From the NCBI RefSeq assembly GCF_001949145.1, contig NW_019091586.1, forward strand, positions 285,160 to 349,159: a DNA stretch of 64,000 nt. The letters run 5' to 3'. Source of the DNA: Acanthaster planci. Lineage: Eukaryota > Echinodermata > Asteroidea > Valvatida > Acanthasteridae. Within the stretch, counting starts at the first letter, position 1. Each line of letters starts with the position of its first letter. Made by a program: the position numbers and the translations under genes. Shown here piece after piece: positions 1 through 20,500 of this stretch. Under the pieces are notes generated by a model, which worked only from the letters and a program-made list of their open reading frames with translations, did not search any database and was not told the DNA's origin.

Positions 1-7455
<7,455 letters not shown>

Positions 7456-7460
7456 CAAAA

Positions 7461-7668
7461 GGCCTCTGGGCAACTAGAGGCCCCTTGGCGACTGGAGGCA
7501 CCTGGGCAACAAGAGGCCCCTGGGCAACTGGAGGCACCTGGGCAATAGCACGTCCCTGGGCAGCTGGAGGCCCCTAGACAGTTTGAGGCACCTGGAGAAC
7601 CTGTGGCCGCTAGCCAATGGGAAGCCGCTGGACAACAAGAGTAGGACCCAGGCAGCTGAAGGCCCACG
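7461..7668 (+). repeat. 18-bp minisatellite in the 3' UTR of the RCBTB-like gene
   Basis: About eleven imperfect units of 18 bp, with a consensus close to CCTGGGCAACTGGAGGC plus A or C, start six bases after the stop codon. The first units are the best conserved. The last ones drift and then end. Because 18 is a multiple of three, the frame of the upstream exon is kept. If the TGA at 7453 were read through, the repeat would encode EAPGQL-type hexapeptides up to a TAG at 7546-7548. Long reading frames on the opposite strand here are a by-product of the repeat. Confidence 0.85.
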
Positions 7669-7937
7669 GGCTACAGCAAGCCTCATGGAATATAAAATCG
7701 TGAGCCACGTTTTCATTCAAATCAAGTGGATATGGACTGACATCACCCTATATTTATGAAACAATAGCATATCAGATGAAGGGAATTCCTCGACTCTGAT
7801 TTTGTGCAACCATGAAAGACTGATTTGCACCAAGTTGCACCTACTATTAACTTGTTCTACGAAAAACAAAGCTTGTCAACGAGTAAATTGACTTCATAAC
7901 TTAGCTTTGGCTTTCTAAAATGTGCAAAGTCTTTGTT

Positions 7938-7943
7938 ATTAAA
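7938..7943 (+). promoter_or_regulatory. possible polyadenylation signal ATTAAA
   Basis: ATTAAA is the commonest variant of AATAAA. It lies about 480 bases after the RCBTB-like stop codon in an AT-rich tract. I saw no exact AATAAA between the stop codon and about 8100. Transcript data would be needed to place the true 3' end. Confidence 0.3.
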
Positions 7944-7955
7944 TTTTTACTGCAT

Positions 7956-10890
7956 TGTATCGATAAGTGGAATAGTGAAATTGATGTTTTGAAATTGTAA
8001 AGTAAATATTGCGAGAAATAATTGACATTGAGTACTCAAAAAGTAAAGTTGCAAATCATTTCTGTTCGCCAGAATCAGTGATTATTGTTGGTTTGGAGGA
8101 TCCCCAGTGCGTCAGTTGTGTGTTAACATAAAGCATTCCTGACGCCACCTACTGTTCACGAAAACTGCAGTTAAGTTTGTTGTACAGTGTACTTTCATCT
8201 GTGATCTGCATGGTTCCTATAACATTTTGCAATCTGGGTTGGATACCGTACATGGGATTTCAAAGTGGTTTCGGGTGAGAGTTTGGATTCTGTTTGGCTA
8301 GTTCACATACATGAATTGTCCAGTTCAATCGGAAATGCTTCGATACACTTAGTTTTCAATCTAATCCCTCATAAGTCGATTAACATGATGTCGCATTGGC
8401 CGACAGCCTCCTTAGAGTTTAGGAAATTACCAACTTGATAGGTATTAAATTTTGGGCGGGATCAGTCGATCTGTGTGATCGCATTGCGCTAGCGGTCAAT
8501 CCTTTATGACATCTCCACCTTTACGTGTACTCCCCTTTTTCGAAACAATCTTCCACAACCGCAAATCAGAAAAATGGCCACTGGCTAAGTGCAGAATTAC
8601 CCGCGAAGCGTGCAATAAGATCGACTTATCGCGCAAAGATCGAGCGATCGCACAGATCGACTGATCGTACCAAATGTCACGTTTGTGCAATTTTCAGCTT
8701 TTAGCCTTTTATCCTACCAGTTTTATAAAGCAGACGTTTTTCATGCTAACAGTAGGTTGTGCAATTGTATTGTGTCATCAGGCGGTACAATGTGACGTTT
8801 ATTTATATTCGGGCAAAATATCAGTAGAGAAAAATGTCAATAGAACGAAGAGAATGAATGGTGTTGTGAGACTGACGTCTAATTAGCGATAAGTGTACTT
8901 TTTTAAAAGAAAAATGGAAAAGAGATTCTTTAAACATCTTTAGTTCCAAGTGCTGCGTTGAAATCCGTTTGTAAATCGGTAACAACGAGAATGAAATGTG
9001 GTGCTAAAAATACGCTCATTTTCTCGTGGCTTTCACATTTGATACATATCACATATAGGCCTACACGTATTGCATTCCGTCTGGAAATACGATGGCCAAA
9101 AGTTCAAGGCATGATTTTGAGTGCACAATCTGCCCAATACATTGTAGTCCCATCCATTGATGTTCCTGTTTTTGTCGTAAAGTCTTAGATATACATGGAG
9201 CTGTATGTTGCCTCAAAAATGACGGAGAAGGTCACTGCTAGGCTATGGTATGTGCCGAGGTTGATCGGTCTCTGAAGGATTTGGCGTCGAAGTCTAAACC
9301 TTGTCGTAAAAATAGGAAACATGACTCTTTTTCTGTTGGTGGGCACTTCCGATCTTCAGCTTAAACGTGTCGAGCCATAGAATTTCCAGCACGTAAAGAA
9401 ACACACACCCTCAGCACAGCACCGATAAAGTGCCATAAATACTTATTATTACTGATTCTAGGATGAAGATTCAGTCGTGTATCATTCCTGGTATCGTAAT
9501 CACACCGCGTGTGCCGAGTGAAACTCGAGCGAGATTTACAGGAGGTAAAGTCTTTGCTACGACCCCCCCCCGACCGCTTTCCTTCACATTTGGCCCCTGG
9601 ACTTGTGAACATTGATCATTGATTGTATTCATTGTCAGTTGCAAATACATGTAAACATTTTTGTTTATATTTTCCTACGTGAAATAAATATTCATGCATA
9701 GCGTCTTTTTCGTTCATTTGAAGTGTCTTACATCCTATTACGTTGTAATCACAATAAAAGTTTTCTTTTGTTGTGGTCAGAATTACACTTCCATCTTGTG
9801 CGCTGTAATAAAGGAATTTCGCATTAGCGGCGTCTGCGCGTATCCGCATTGAAACCGAGGCTCTCTGCGTTGAACGTCGTCGTGTGCGCCCGTGGGGTCG
9901 ACACAGTACATACAGTATCAGGTTCGTAAGTGTGACGCCACTTCAGTTTAAGCCACGCCCACTGCACATGCAGATACACAACCATCGCAGGTACGTTAGT
10001 TCGCGGTAAATTGCCGTTATTTTTCCTTTTGATTTTACGTGTCGAGTCATCCTGAAAGACTTTTCCACAAAAATGTGCAGCCTGAAAAGTCTGAATTTAA
10101 CATACCTTTATGTATTTCTTCTTTTTTTTTTTGGTCATGACTCCTTACTTTCAATCGTCTGATCGTATTAAGAATTGAAACGGACACATACAGCCTCGTT
10201 TTCAAACGCGAAAGTGCGCAGATCGACTCCAAAAGCGTTGTATTGGGATCCCTCTATTCAAGAGAAATCAAAACTCTCGTCTACGTTATGCTTAACCTAC
10301 AGAACAGCAGATTCAGCGCTGTGCGTCTTTTTGACCCCTTAATAGGTAATCGTGTTTAAAAAGTGTTTAATCATAGAGGGTGATCGGGACTATGGACCTG
10401 TCTCTAGCTACTTCACTTTTTGCCTGTACCGTTTGATTGGTAAACAGTGGTTGGCCACGTGGGTGTCGAAAAGGGGTCTTTAGCTAATGAGTGCTTTGTC
10501 CCCCTTCCAAAAAAGTGCCCCCCCCTCCACCGGAATAATCCTCCTGACGCCCATGGTAGGCCGGCATTACCAAAGCACGCGACTAATTCACAGATTTTAA
10601 CAAAATTTCACGTCATCACAACAAAAACCCAAATGTGTACTGCTTGAACTAATTATAAATGGAAATACTCGCGCGCTGTTTGCCAGAGTCCGTTAACAAC
10701 CCGAGAGTGAAATCTCTGTAGTTTTTGGCTGCCGATACAAATGATCAGTAAGTACAAACATTTCTACTTCGAGAGGAGCAGGGAAGTATTCAGGGAAAAA
10801 AAACAGTAGTCTTTTCAAGTCTAAGCAAACTAGTATCATACAGTGGTTTGTGCATGTGAAGTCTGCTGGAAATAATGCCAAAAGCAGACT
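7956..10890. other. intergenic sequence, no gene recognised
   Basis: AT-rich sequence downstream of the RCBTB-like gene. It includes an inverted-repeat element at 8460-8667. No reading frame shows a domain or the GC-rich codon bias of the two real genes. Confidence 0.6.
8460..8667. repeat. short fold-back (inverted repeat) element
   Basis: The left end GATCAGTCGATCTGTGTGAT (8460 onward) matches the reverse complement of the right end (GATCAGTCGATCTGTGCGAT, ending 8667) with a single difference in the first 20 bases. The remaining arms are rich in GATC and CGAT motifs and pair less well. With about 208 bp and no coding capacity it fits a MITE-like element. No target-site duplication was clear. 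Confidence 0.6.
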
Positions 10891-11133
10891 GTACACTACA
10901 AAAAAAGTACTGAGAGTTTAAACATATTTCTAAACACTTTTTTCGTTCTCACTTTTTTAGCATGTTTAACCACGACATGTTTTATGTCATGCGCTTTTCC
11001 ATGGTACGGGTTTAGCTCTAAGAAATCCGCTTTGCGCTTAAACACATTCCTAAACACAGTTCACAAAACGTCATGGGTATTAAACGTGTGGAAAATTTGG
11101 GTACAAAAAGGGGTCAATCCAATTTTGTGTACG
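10891..11133. mobile_element. MITE-like element, family A copy 1
   Basis: It starts GTACACTACAAAAAAAGT followed by GAGAGTTTAAACA. It contains TTTAACCACGACATG and ends near GGGTACAAAAAGGGGTCAAT, then TTTTGTGTAC. The same blocks, some in inverted orientation, occur in the element at 29531-29796, so the two belong to one non-autonomous family. The right end is worn and its boundary is approximate. A 197-codon open frame (10984-11577) starts inside the element and runs past it; it matches no family I know. Confidence 0.55.
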
Positions 11134-12879
11134 ATCCTTCATTTATATAGAGAGGAGGGGTTTTTAGATTTTAGGAATTTAGAGCATCCCCGTAACACCT
11201 TTGGCTGTTTGTGCCACATCGTAATTGATCAACACAAACTTGGGTTTAATGACTACCATCAACTGCCACTTCAAGATTTGTTTTTGGGAGGACTTGGAGA
11301 AGGCACTGCAGCCCTGATAAATGCTTCAACCGCGATGAAGGTGGAGCTACCGCGGCGTCTGTTCGCCAACTTCAGGGTAGATTTCCCTTTCCGTGTATGC
11401 GGTTATCCCCAATACCCATTGAGATCTTCGTCACTTTTCTCAAAAAAAGAACGGAAACTGACCCTTTTTGGGCCCTGCATCTGTGGTTATATGTTAACTA
11501 CGATTGAAAGTCTGTTGCCACGCACGGGTTTAGATGAACAATCCATGCGGCCACTTCTGGGTCCCAGTCCCTGTTGACATGACACTAATGAACACTGCAT
11601 TTTAGTTTCCATGAGCTGTTTCCAGGTTAAAATTGGATTTTTATCTGATCCGGATGTTTGAAGGAGTATAAATAGCAGCAACCGGTAATGACTTCCATCG
11701 GGATGGGAAGGCTTTGAGGGTTAAAGCTACAACATTCAACAGTCACAAGAATCCGAAAATGGCAGCTGACTCAGTGTGCTCTGCATTGATTTGTTTCACG
11801 ACTTATTTTTCTGTTGAAATTCGGCAGTGGTGCTTGAATACTGTGAACCCCAAAATTCAAACTGTTATTTAACAGCAGGAATTTGTACTACTGCATGTTT
11901 TGTGGATGCTTAAAGGGTCTGTGCAGTGCAACTTTTAGCACCGTACAAACCTTCACATGTGTGTCTCAGTTAACCATATTGCTATATTTCATTTCACAAT
12001 AGTATTCTTGGTTTGTATTCATAGTAATTTCATATGAGAAAACACTGTGATGTCATCCCGGGAAGAAACCCTCCATGTTACATTGGTTTGTGCACACGAA
12101 AACTTCAGGATGTTTGTACGTATTTCTGGCCAACTTGTCAGCTTTGGCTTTTTTGATGTTTCATCGTTTAAGCACATAATAAAACCTCGGCGAGCAATCC
12201 TTTCTCAGAGATGGTTTCAGTGAGTATATTCTTGGTTCACGATTTGAACTAAGATGCACATTCACTAAGCTGCGCTTTCCCTGAATGACATCACAGCAAC
12301 AGCGCAATTTTGAATGTAGTTAAAAATGCAACTTTTAATATATTAAACTGAATAAGAATGTCAAATATTTTCCTACATGAAAGAAGAGTATAAGGTAACA
12401 GAGAAGGGTCGTCTTGGCAAAATTCATCTCAGCTACACTTAAATGCTTGAATTTTGCGTGCTTTCTACTCTCCCAAGTGAGTTATCGATGAGTTCCTGCC
12501 GCCGTCAGCTTTCCAACCGGGGATTGCTCCTTCCACCCATGCTCCTTGTGTGCTCCATGAACAACACGCATATACACTTGTGAGGAAAGGAGGATCGGTA
12601 TTCGCATGGAAAAATAAAACTACAAAAAGGACCTTAGTTCTTCAGCATTTGTCTAGAATGTTGACTTTTTACAGCCTCAACCAAGAATGGTCATGCAGTG
12701 AAAAAATGGGGGGAAAGCTTGTTTACTTACAAACTTTCTTGCATCTTTGAATCTTTTTCGCTTCCTTGTTGAATAGCTGTTGAATTGAAAAAAAAAACTG
12801 AGAAGTCACGATTCAGCGTCCTGGTTTGATTAAAACAGAGAAGTCATATTATTTACAAACGGGGCACGAATGCGTTGTT
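11134..12879. other. intergenic sequence, no gene recognised
   Basis: Contains part of a 197-codon open frame ending at 11577 that lacks any recognisable domain. Otherwise AT-rich sequence without repeats I can define. Confidence 0.5.
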
Positions 12880-13460
12880 TCATTCGCGCGTTCAGCCCGC
12901 CCCCAATTTCGTTTCCGAACAGGGATAGTTTGCGAAGTGTCAAGTTAAGTTACTTGTCGTTGATGAGACCAAACAAACTACGCCGCCACAAAATGTACCG
13001 AAAGCAAGCATTTTATCAACAGCTTCAAAGCATTCGAAAGTCACCTGATTGTCCTCGTCGAGGGACGTTGTTTTTTTCAATTATAAGGCCACTATTATTG
13101 ATGTGGAGAGTGGGTTATATCGAACGTTCGATCCTGGTCTAAACGAGACAGTGTTCACCGCTCCTTCCTATCATGTTAATGTGAAAAGCGTGCGCACAGG
13201 AAATATCCTGGGACGAGACTCAGAAGTGCAAAGCAAGCGCGCTACGTAACACCGAGCTTCGAAGTGTAGTCATCAGCAAGTTAGCGAAAGCTGCGCTAAA
13301 ATATCAAGTGGATCGATCAGAGGGAGCGGGTGCATTCAGATCGTATCCGGTGGAAGCGGACGCAGAATGTACAGTACTCGATAAGTAGGCAACATTTGCC
13401 GTAGTCTTATGGTGTAGAAGGGAGCTTTTTTGGACTGAAGGCTGCGGAAGGTAAGTGAAC
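12880..13460 (+). promoter_or_regulatory. CpG-rich block ending in a donor-like site; candidate promoter or 5' exon
   Basis: CpG dinucleotides are much denser here than in the flanking sequence (for example GCGCGCTACG, GCGTGCGCAC and several CGAACGTTCG-type motifs). The block ends GCTGCGGAAG followed by GTAAGTGAAC at 13451, a near-ideal splice donor for a + strand transcript. No coding exon of a downstream gene could be linked to it, so the call as a promoter plus non-coding first exon is inference. Chance or a decayed gene fragment are alternatives. Confidence 0.35.
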
Positions 13461-16400
13461 TTCTTCAACAATGTTTAGGATTATAATTATTGTTATATGC
13501 AGACAGGCAGGTATTGGCGCAAAATTTACGCTGGGTGGATACAATGTACGCCTTTTGTCAATATGACCGATGGAGGGGTGCAGTATCAGTTTTTTGGTTT
13601 TCTGTTTTTGTTTTTTTTGGGGGGGGGGTAATTTTTAGGTATGATTCCGCCATTTTTCCAGAATTTTCCATCCGTGTATATTGAAAACATGCGCCTAAAA
13701 TCTGCTTTGCAGTACGTACCTTAATTACGTATCCTTTTTTGTTTTAAAGAAAAGCGCCCCGGCTTTGAACACAATTTGTAAACCTTGTTTGCTTAATGTT
13801 TGTCCTTTGGTGAGACCCAAAACTCACTGTATTGCAGTGGACTTTGGAGAAAGCTATTTTTTATAAGTAGTTATTGGTTTTATTTTGAGACTATAGAAAT
13901 AGTTGGTGCTGGAATGGCCATTTGCAGGTCACAAGTTAACTCTGAAACATTAAAAAAGAAATATAGTGAAGTACGTGGGTATCGAGAACCTTGAAGATTT
14001 CTTTCCAAACTGTCATGACGTGTGTTTACCTTTTAATGAGCGATTTATTTTCTGAAGTGTGAAACCACTGGTAGACCTCCTATCTCTAACTGAAGACTAT
14101 TGTGCAGGGTGAAAATCTGATTAGCATTCTTCAATATATGTTGCGATTTTGTCGGCTGATGTCAAATCGCGTACTCTTGTGGGGAATTCCAGTAAAAATC
14201 TAGCTTATGCGCGTTATCGATATTGAGCCTCGCTTATTACCTTGGCAGGGATATTACATAATACGACAACGTATTACCTCTATGTAAAGTTTGGAATGTT
14301 TGCATCTTGCTGTAAAAGTCTCGTTTGGCATTTAGCGTTGTCTCATTTTGAAGTCCATACTGTTATTTTCCGAAAAAATACCTATTTCACTGTCGTCAAC
14401 TATTTTAGGAAATTTTAGGACACACAGTTTTGCATTTTATTGAGGTAATGGAAACGAGCAAACTGCAGATAGTATACTATCTTGATAATTTTTGAAGTTT
14501 CGATTGGGTGTGTGTGGGTGTTTCAGGGCTGCTCTGGGGGCGGATATCCACGGGGGGTGTGCCCCATTGCCACCACTCAAAACAAAACAACAAAACTGCC
14601 TGAATGCTTATCAGTGTAGACACCATTTATGCTTCACTTGACCAGTACCCGATCGATTAGACTGGGAGGAGATAATCGCCGGTACTTTTTTGTTTTTGCT
14701 GTGTCAGTTACATCCTCGCACGCTCCCCATCAAAGAAACGTAGGAAGAAGATCCCGTATCTACTATCACCGCCCGAGCGTGTAATGACACAAAGTCCCAC
14801 CTTCCCACGGAGGCAGGTGTCTCCAATCATTATCGAGCTCGCTACACTACCAAGGCTGTAATTTCATCAAGATGAGTCTTTTCTTGCTTCGTCGTATAAT
14901 TTAAATTCTGAGCTCTAAGCGATCAACCCAGCTGATCACCCTTGATTCTATTTTTCAAGGCAATCTGGAAAAAAAAATGACAAAATGACATACCGATTTA
15001 TCGTTCTCGGGAGGACATCTTATTGATGAGAAAACGCCGTGTGAGATGGAAGCTATATGCATCCAGCTAGATTTTCTCATTTTACATCCTGTAAGTCACA
15101 GTTATAGCTTCAACAAACAAGGAACTAAAAGGACCCGCTGACTTGTCCTTATTTACTTTACATGACATGGAAGCAGTTTTGTGGTGTGGTAATTGCTCTG
15201 GATCGCCAAGGTTGTAATACGGTAATATCATAATGGAATTTTAGTATATTTTGTTCACATCCAATGTCCCAACCTACCGAAGATTACCGTGCGCAAATGA
15301 AGACACGTCCAGCCGGCTATTGCAATCAGTCAGATTAAAAAAGCAAAACGGGGTTAAGCCCCTAGAATAAGCTTTTAGTTGGGAAAAATCCCCAAGAGTG
15401 TTTTGTGAAGACCGTATCATTGAGTGCTTGCACGGGAAAAAAGTGCAGGTCATTTGAGAATTTCGACAATATACATGTAAAGAGGGTTTACACTTACAGA
15501 TGGCAAGATATTTGCATTTACAAAAATAAAGGTTGGAAAGAGATTCTAACACATCGGTCTTTGAAAATCCTAGGAGCCTATGTCTCGGTAGACATTAACC
15601 GAGCAAACTGCATGTCAATTTAAATACGGGCTGGGCCGTAGCGTAATTTCACTTCAAAAACCCTCCGGATTCATGTGGGGTAATCTCGTTAAAGTTGTGT
15701 AGTTGTAAAGAATAAGGTTAATGGAATTACATAATTCACTATGAAACCGCCCCAAGCGAGGTGCATGTCTATATACTCTGTAATTATGACTTAAGTTTAT
15801 TTGGCTTTGTGGGATGAGCCCACATGCGTTTTAATAGAATGTAACCTAGTTTTAAATTTGCTTAAGCTGTACATTCTCCGTCTCGTTCAACTAGGGCCGT
15901 CTTGTCGACTAAGATCGTAGTCAGATTGTTATTTTGATCCAGTTATACTCTAGACGGTCCGATCGCCCATGCCTTTGGCGAGAGGAAGAGACATCCTTTT
16001 AAGCAAAAATGGATGAAAGGACTATTATGTCTTTCCTTTCGCTAATATTTAACATGGAAACTAAGAGCAAGCCTGGAAATTGGTCATTGCTTAAAGAAAA
16101 CAAAATGGACTGAGTTATATCAATAAATTATAGTGTAGGTATTTGTGAAAACCAGGGTTGGGTGGTTAATGGGATGGATTAAGCCAGTACATTTTGTTGA
16201 GGATCGCAACCTGAGATCGAGCCACTTGCAGATCCTTCAATTTTGTTCAAGTTGATTAAGTTTCAGACTGACCCTGGAGCTACAGACGTAGACAAAGCTG
16301 ACGCTGACGTTTAAAAAATAAATACCACTAACCGACAACAAACATGATGCAGAGTTAAACAGGTGATTACATAGGAATGTAATAATGATATGGCCCTTTT

Positions 16401-17300
16401 CATTAGATGATGTACCACACTATGCGCTTTGAAGCCTATGTGCAACGTTATTTCCAAATGTTTTTTATGTGAACAGCTGTTAGTAAGTTTGCTAACCGTG
16501 CCAACAGTAATTGCCGGGGCAAAGTTAATTTTGAAAATTAAAAGCAAATACCAGGAGAAGTGCTGTTGGGTAGTGGGGAGTTGTAATTAATGAGTGAGGT
16601 GTTTCACAAATGGTAGTTGTGAGTGTAATTGTAAGCATAACTTCGGGACATGCCAAATTAAACGTTCATTTCCATGAGATAGATATTGAGGAATTTTCGT
16701 CTGTCACTTTATGGGACGATTGCTTTTCCGGTGCACATATGGGAAACATTTTTGTTATTTGCGTTATATATAATACACAAAGCCTGAAATCATCTACAAT
16801 CAAAATCCCGATTCTTATGATTGCGACTGAAATTCCGTCAGTTTGCGCGAGCAGCCTTCCTATACATTCATTTTGGCAACACACAACACCCAGTTTGATT
16901 GAAGATGCAGTAGCGCAGGCACACCAACTGCCCACGAGTGTTTTGCTACTGCAGTGTATGAGGCCAAAGTGGCTTCTCGTTTTCTGGTCGCTGATTCATC
17001 GAGTCTTTTTATATTACAATACCAGTATACATATCCACGGCCCTGAGGAACCGTCACTGCTATATATGTATCTGCGCTCGATGGACTAATAACAGTGCCC
17101 CCACCTCAATGCGGTGCTTTTTCTCATCCCAAAACATCGTTGTGAGTTGGCTCGCGCACTGCCCTCACAGAGCGCTGGGATGGGCTAATTTCTTTTGCCG
17201 GGGCAGTTGTAGTTTGTGCATGCACATGTCAAGAGATAATCACTCAGTAGAAATGCAAATTACATGACATTTTTGGGCTGGTAACAGCAGAAGCGTATAG
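13461..17300. other. intergenic sequence, no gene recognised
   Basis: AT-rich sequence with homopolymer runs (T and G runs near 13610-13630). A 159-codon open frame at 16610-17089 starts with ATG but shows no domain and no codon bias like the real genes. I see nothing else here. Confidence 0.5.
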
Positions 17301-17526
17301 CTGCCAACGCGAAAAAATATTTGATCTCGTTTAAACGACTTATTTATCTCATTTAAACTACTTATCATCTTGTTATACTACATTGGTATCTTGGATGTCG
17401 AATATCAACATTACGTTATCGAGTGGTAGCTACGTCGTTGAAACACGACGATTAAGTTGTTAAAAACGAATAGCAATGTCGTTAAAACGAGGTAATCGAG
17501 ATAAAATATATTTTACGCGTTGACAG
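17301..17526. mobile_element. MITE-like element with terminal inverted repeats
   Basis: The left end CTGCCAACGCGAAAAAATAT matches the reverse complement of the right end (CTGTCAACGCGTAAAATATA) over about 30 bp. Both arms then continue into ATCTCG and a TTTAACGAC-like motif. The 226-bp body is built of further inverted blocks such as GTCGTTGAAACACGACGATT and has no coding capacity. No target-site duplication is obvious. Confidence 0.65.
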
Positions 17527-20500
17527 CAATACTCTTCCGTAGGTAACCCTGTTCTTGCTATGCATGTTTTCTTTAAGTGTTTTTGCTGTGACAAGTACTG
17601 GTCCCATAAAGCTCTAGGTAAGCGGCAAGCATTGCATGCGTGCTCCTGTCCGCGCGTGCATGTCGGGGTACGCGCGACGAAGTTTCATTTGAATTAGCAC
17701 AAATCTGTGGTAGGAGTACAGAGGCAGTAGCCTTCCAAAGAGTGACATAACTCCTCTTAGGAACCTCTTAGGAGTCCAAACAACCTACATTACAATCAAA
17801 TCACTTAAAGGCTGTGTTCACTTGGTGTCAAGCTTTCTCGGGGGAACAAGCAAATCACCTGTGTTCCACCTTCCGAATCGATATATCAAAAAGGCAATGG
17901 CGGAGTAAACTCCACCGACTAACGGCACGCCGTTAGAATAAATGTTTCAGGGTAGTTTGCTATGCTGACATCGTGTCTCAGTCGCTTAATGGGACATACG
18001 TCCCATACGTCCCATGTCTGTATATTGGTTTGTATCGGACCTAGGCTTTCAGTGGACTTGTGTTGCTTTGTGCTCAAAGTGGGAAAACTGAATTGCCCAA
18101 TCTTTCTTATTAGAAAGTGATATACAGTACTTTTTGTTTAGATTTTTCTTGCAAGCCGTATAAAAACCGACTGATTAATGTAAATTTCCTGGAATGGTCA
18201 GACATGGAGCGTCACATTGTGTGTGTTTCCATGTTTAATAGGGATGAGAAAACAAAGTAAACAAGACCCGCTTTTCTTGCACTGAATGAGGTTCGTCATC
18301 CCACTATGATTGCTCATCTCGAGACTGTTTGACAAAGAGAACAGTGCATCACAGAATATGGATAATTGTACTCTGTACGTGTGTAATGGAGCCCTGGACA
18401 AACTACAGTCAAACACCGAACGACATTAATGTGAGGCTTTCAGTTCACTGCTCCATTGTAAGGATGTATTGATTGGGAAATTAATAGAGAAGGGACAATC
18501 TGAAACAAGGTGCAAGTGCTTTGTCCGCGGCGGTGTGCACTTTTCTCAAAGGAGCGAGGGAAACGATAAAGTACACTAAAACGAGCGCAAATGAAAGTTC
18601 GTGAAATTAGATAAAGAGAAGCACGAGCGAACAGGCCTACGCCAAGGACACGTATTTGAAATGCATACACCCAGTCACCTGTCACTCACCATGAATTTCT
18701 GTGGTATTCGCAGGAGCATCTCTAGATTTAAAATTTCTTTTTCACCGTAACTGTAAAAAAGAAGTACGGTATTAAGGTTTATTCAGATGCTAAGAGCAAC
18801 CTTCATAAAGGCTAAATTGAGTGCCGCAAGGCCATAGCTTGACTTGTCTCAGGGGACAGGGAAGAAATTAAACCTGTTCATGCCCCCAGAATGCAATTAC
18901 AGCAATTAGGTGCATATTAGGTACAGCTGGAATGAATCCGCGGCAGCGGTGTAATGAGGGATGTCATGTCTGACATTACGCGGGCTCGAAGGCTGCGATT
19001 TACCAGCACCAGCTTGACCTTAATTAACTGATTATTTATTACGTGGCTCTGTGTGTAACCGCAAAGCGACCCGAGAGGAGACCACATACACGAGCGGCTC
19101 AGCACGAGGGTCTTTTCCGACTTGTCAGGAATTTCGTATGTTTTTCTTTGTATTTTCCATTTTTGCTACCCTGTTCTTCCAACCAATCATAAACTAGCAG
19201 GTCAGCATATATTAACCTATTATGTAAATTGAAAGTATATGGAAGATGGCGAGCGTGTCAACAGTGTCGGTGACCGTGAGGGCAGGTCAGTTATCTGAGC
19301 AGGATTTGACAGGTCTTTTAGAATATGGTGCTGGATAATTTCACCTTGCCGAGTTTAAACAGTCGCATCCTTAGGTTACTGAAGAATCTGTACGCGGGTG
19401 TGACGTTTTCGTCTTTACCAATTGGATGTAGTAAAAGCTCCACGAGCACTGCCGTTTTGCTTTGACAATTTGGCCTTGATGAACTGCTACTTACCAGTGT
19501 TACTCCAACGTCAGAACCATCCCCCACCAACAAGCATCATAGTTAGTTGTCATCTCACCGCTTATTGCCCTCATGAAACACCAGATGGAAACATTGCGTA
19601 AGCTTTGGAATTGATGCCGTTTATGTCAGAGACTCATCTGCTTCAAATGTTTACATGAAATTTATGAATAATGTATATCAGAAAGCTTACGGATAATTCA
19701 CCACAAAAACCTCAAAATCAAGTTGCAAAAAGCCTCGTGGCTGCGCCACTCGCCTGGTCTCCTGTCCAGTCGCTTTGCAGTTACACACACACAGCCACGA
19801 AGGCCTTGACGAAAGGCTAAACAACTGCAGGAGTGAAAATTCTGTTCGGCTGTTAGTGAATGGACAATATTTTTGTCATCGTTGTTTGTCAGAACGATGG
19901 GTCAGATGTAGGGTAGTAGAGCTTAGAACTTCAACAATATTTGGTATTTCTTGTATGTATTTGTTGTTCCCCTCGTTGTCTTGCAATAATCCTTTTTATA
20001 CTGAGTGTTCAGTTCCAAAAGGCATGTCGAATTTTACAAAAGGTAAATCTATCGTTCAACGCAGAGGCTTCCAAGCTTTAGCATTACCAAACTTAGAACA
20101 CACGAGTTATTTATCACGTCTTATTTATTTCGTCTTAGGGACAAGGGGCGAACAGGCCCTGGCATATAAGAAAAAAGAAAGCCGTGTAAAACCTTCAGAA
20201 TTTATGAAGTTTTAATAAATTGTTATTTTGATACATGTAAACACGTTCAGATAAGGCACAAAATGTGTCATTAAGCTGGCGCAAACAAAACCGAAAGACT
20301 AAAATAGACTATGTGATAAGACATGTAATTTAAAAAAATCGTCTTTTCTGTAGTTGCGGTATCAATTTTCACAGATCCTAAGCGAACCAACTATATATTT
20401 ATAAATAATAAAAAAACATCGATACATATTGTAAACCAAAGTAGCGCCTGCGTGTTGGTACAGAGTCCACACGCAGGCGCATATCATGATAACTTCGGAT

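Noticed and set aside
10984-11577. A 197-codon + strand open frame
   Set aside because: The start lies within a MITE-like element, codon use does not resemble the real exons, and no family or motif is recognisable.
16610-17089. A 159-codon + strand open frame starting with ATG
   Set aside because: No domain, no signal peptide of convincing form, AT-rich codons and no splice context. Likely chance in a 64-kb window.
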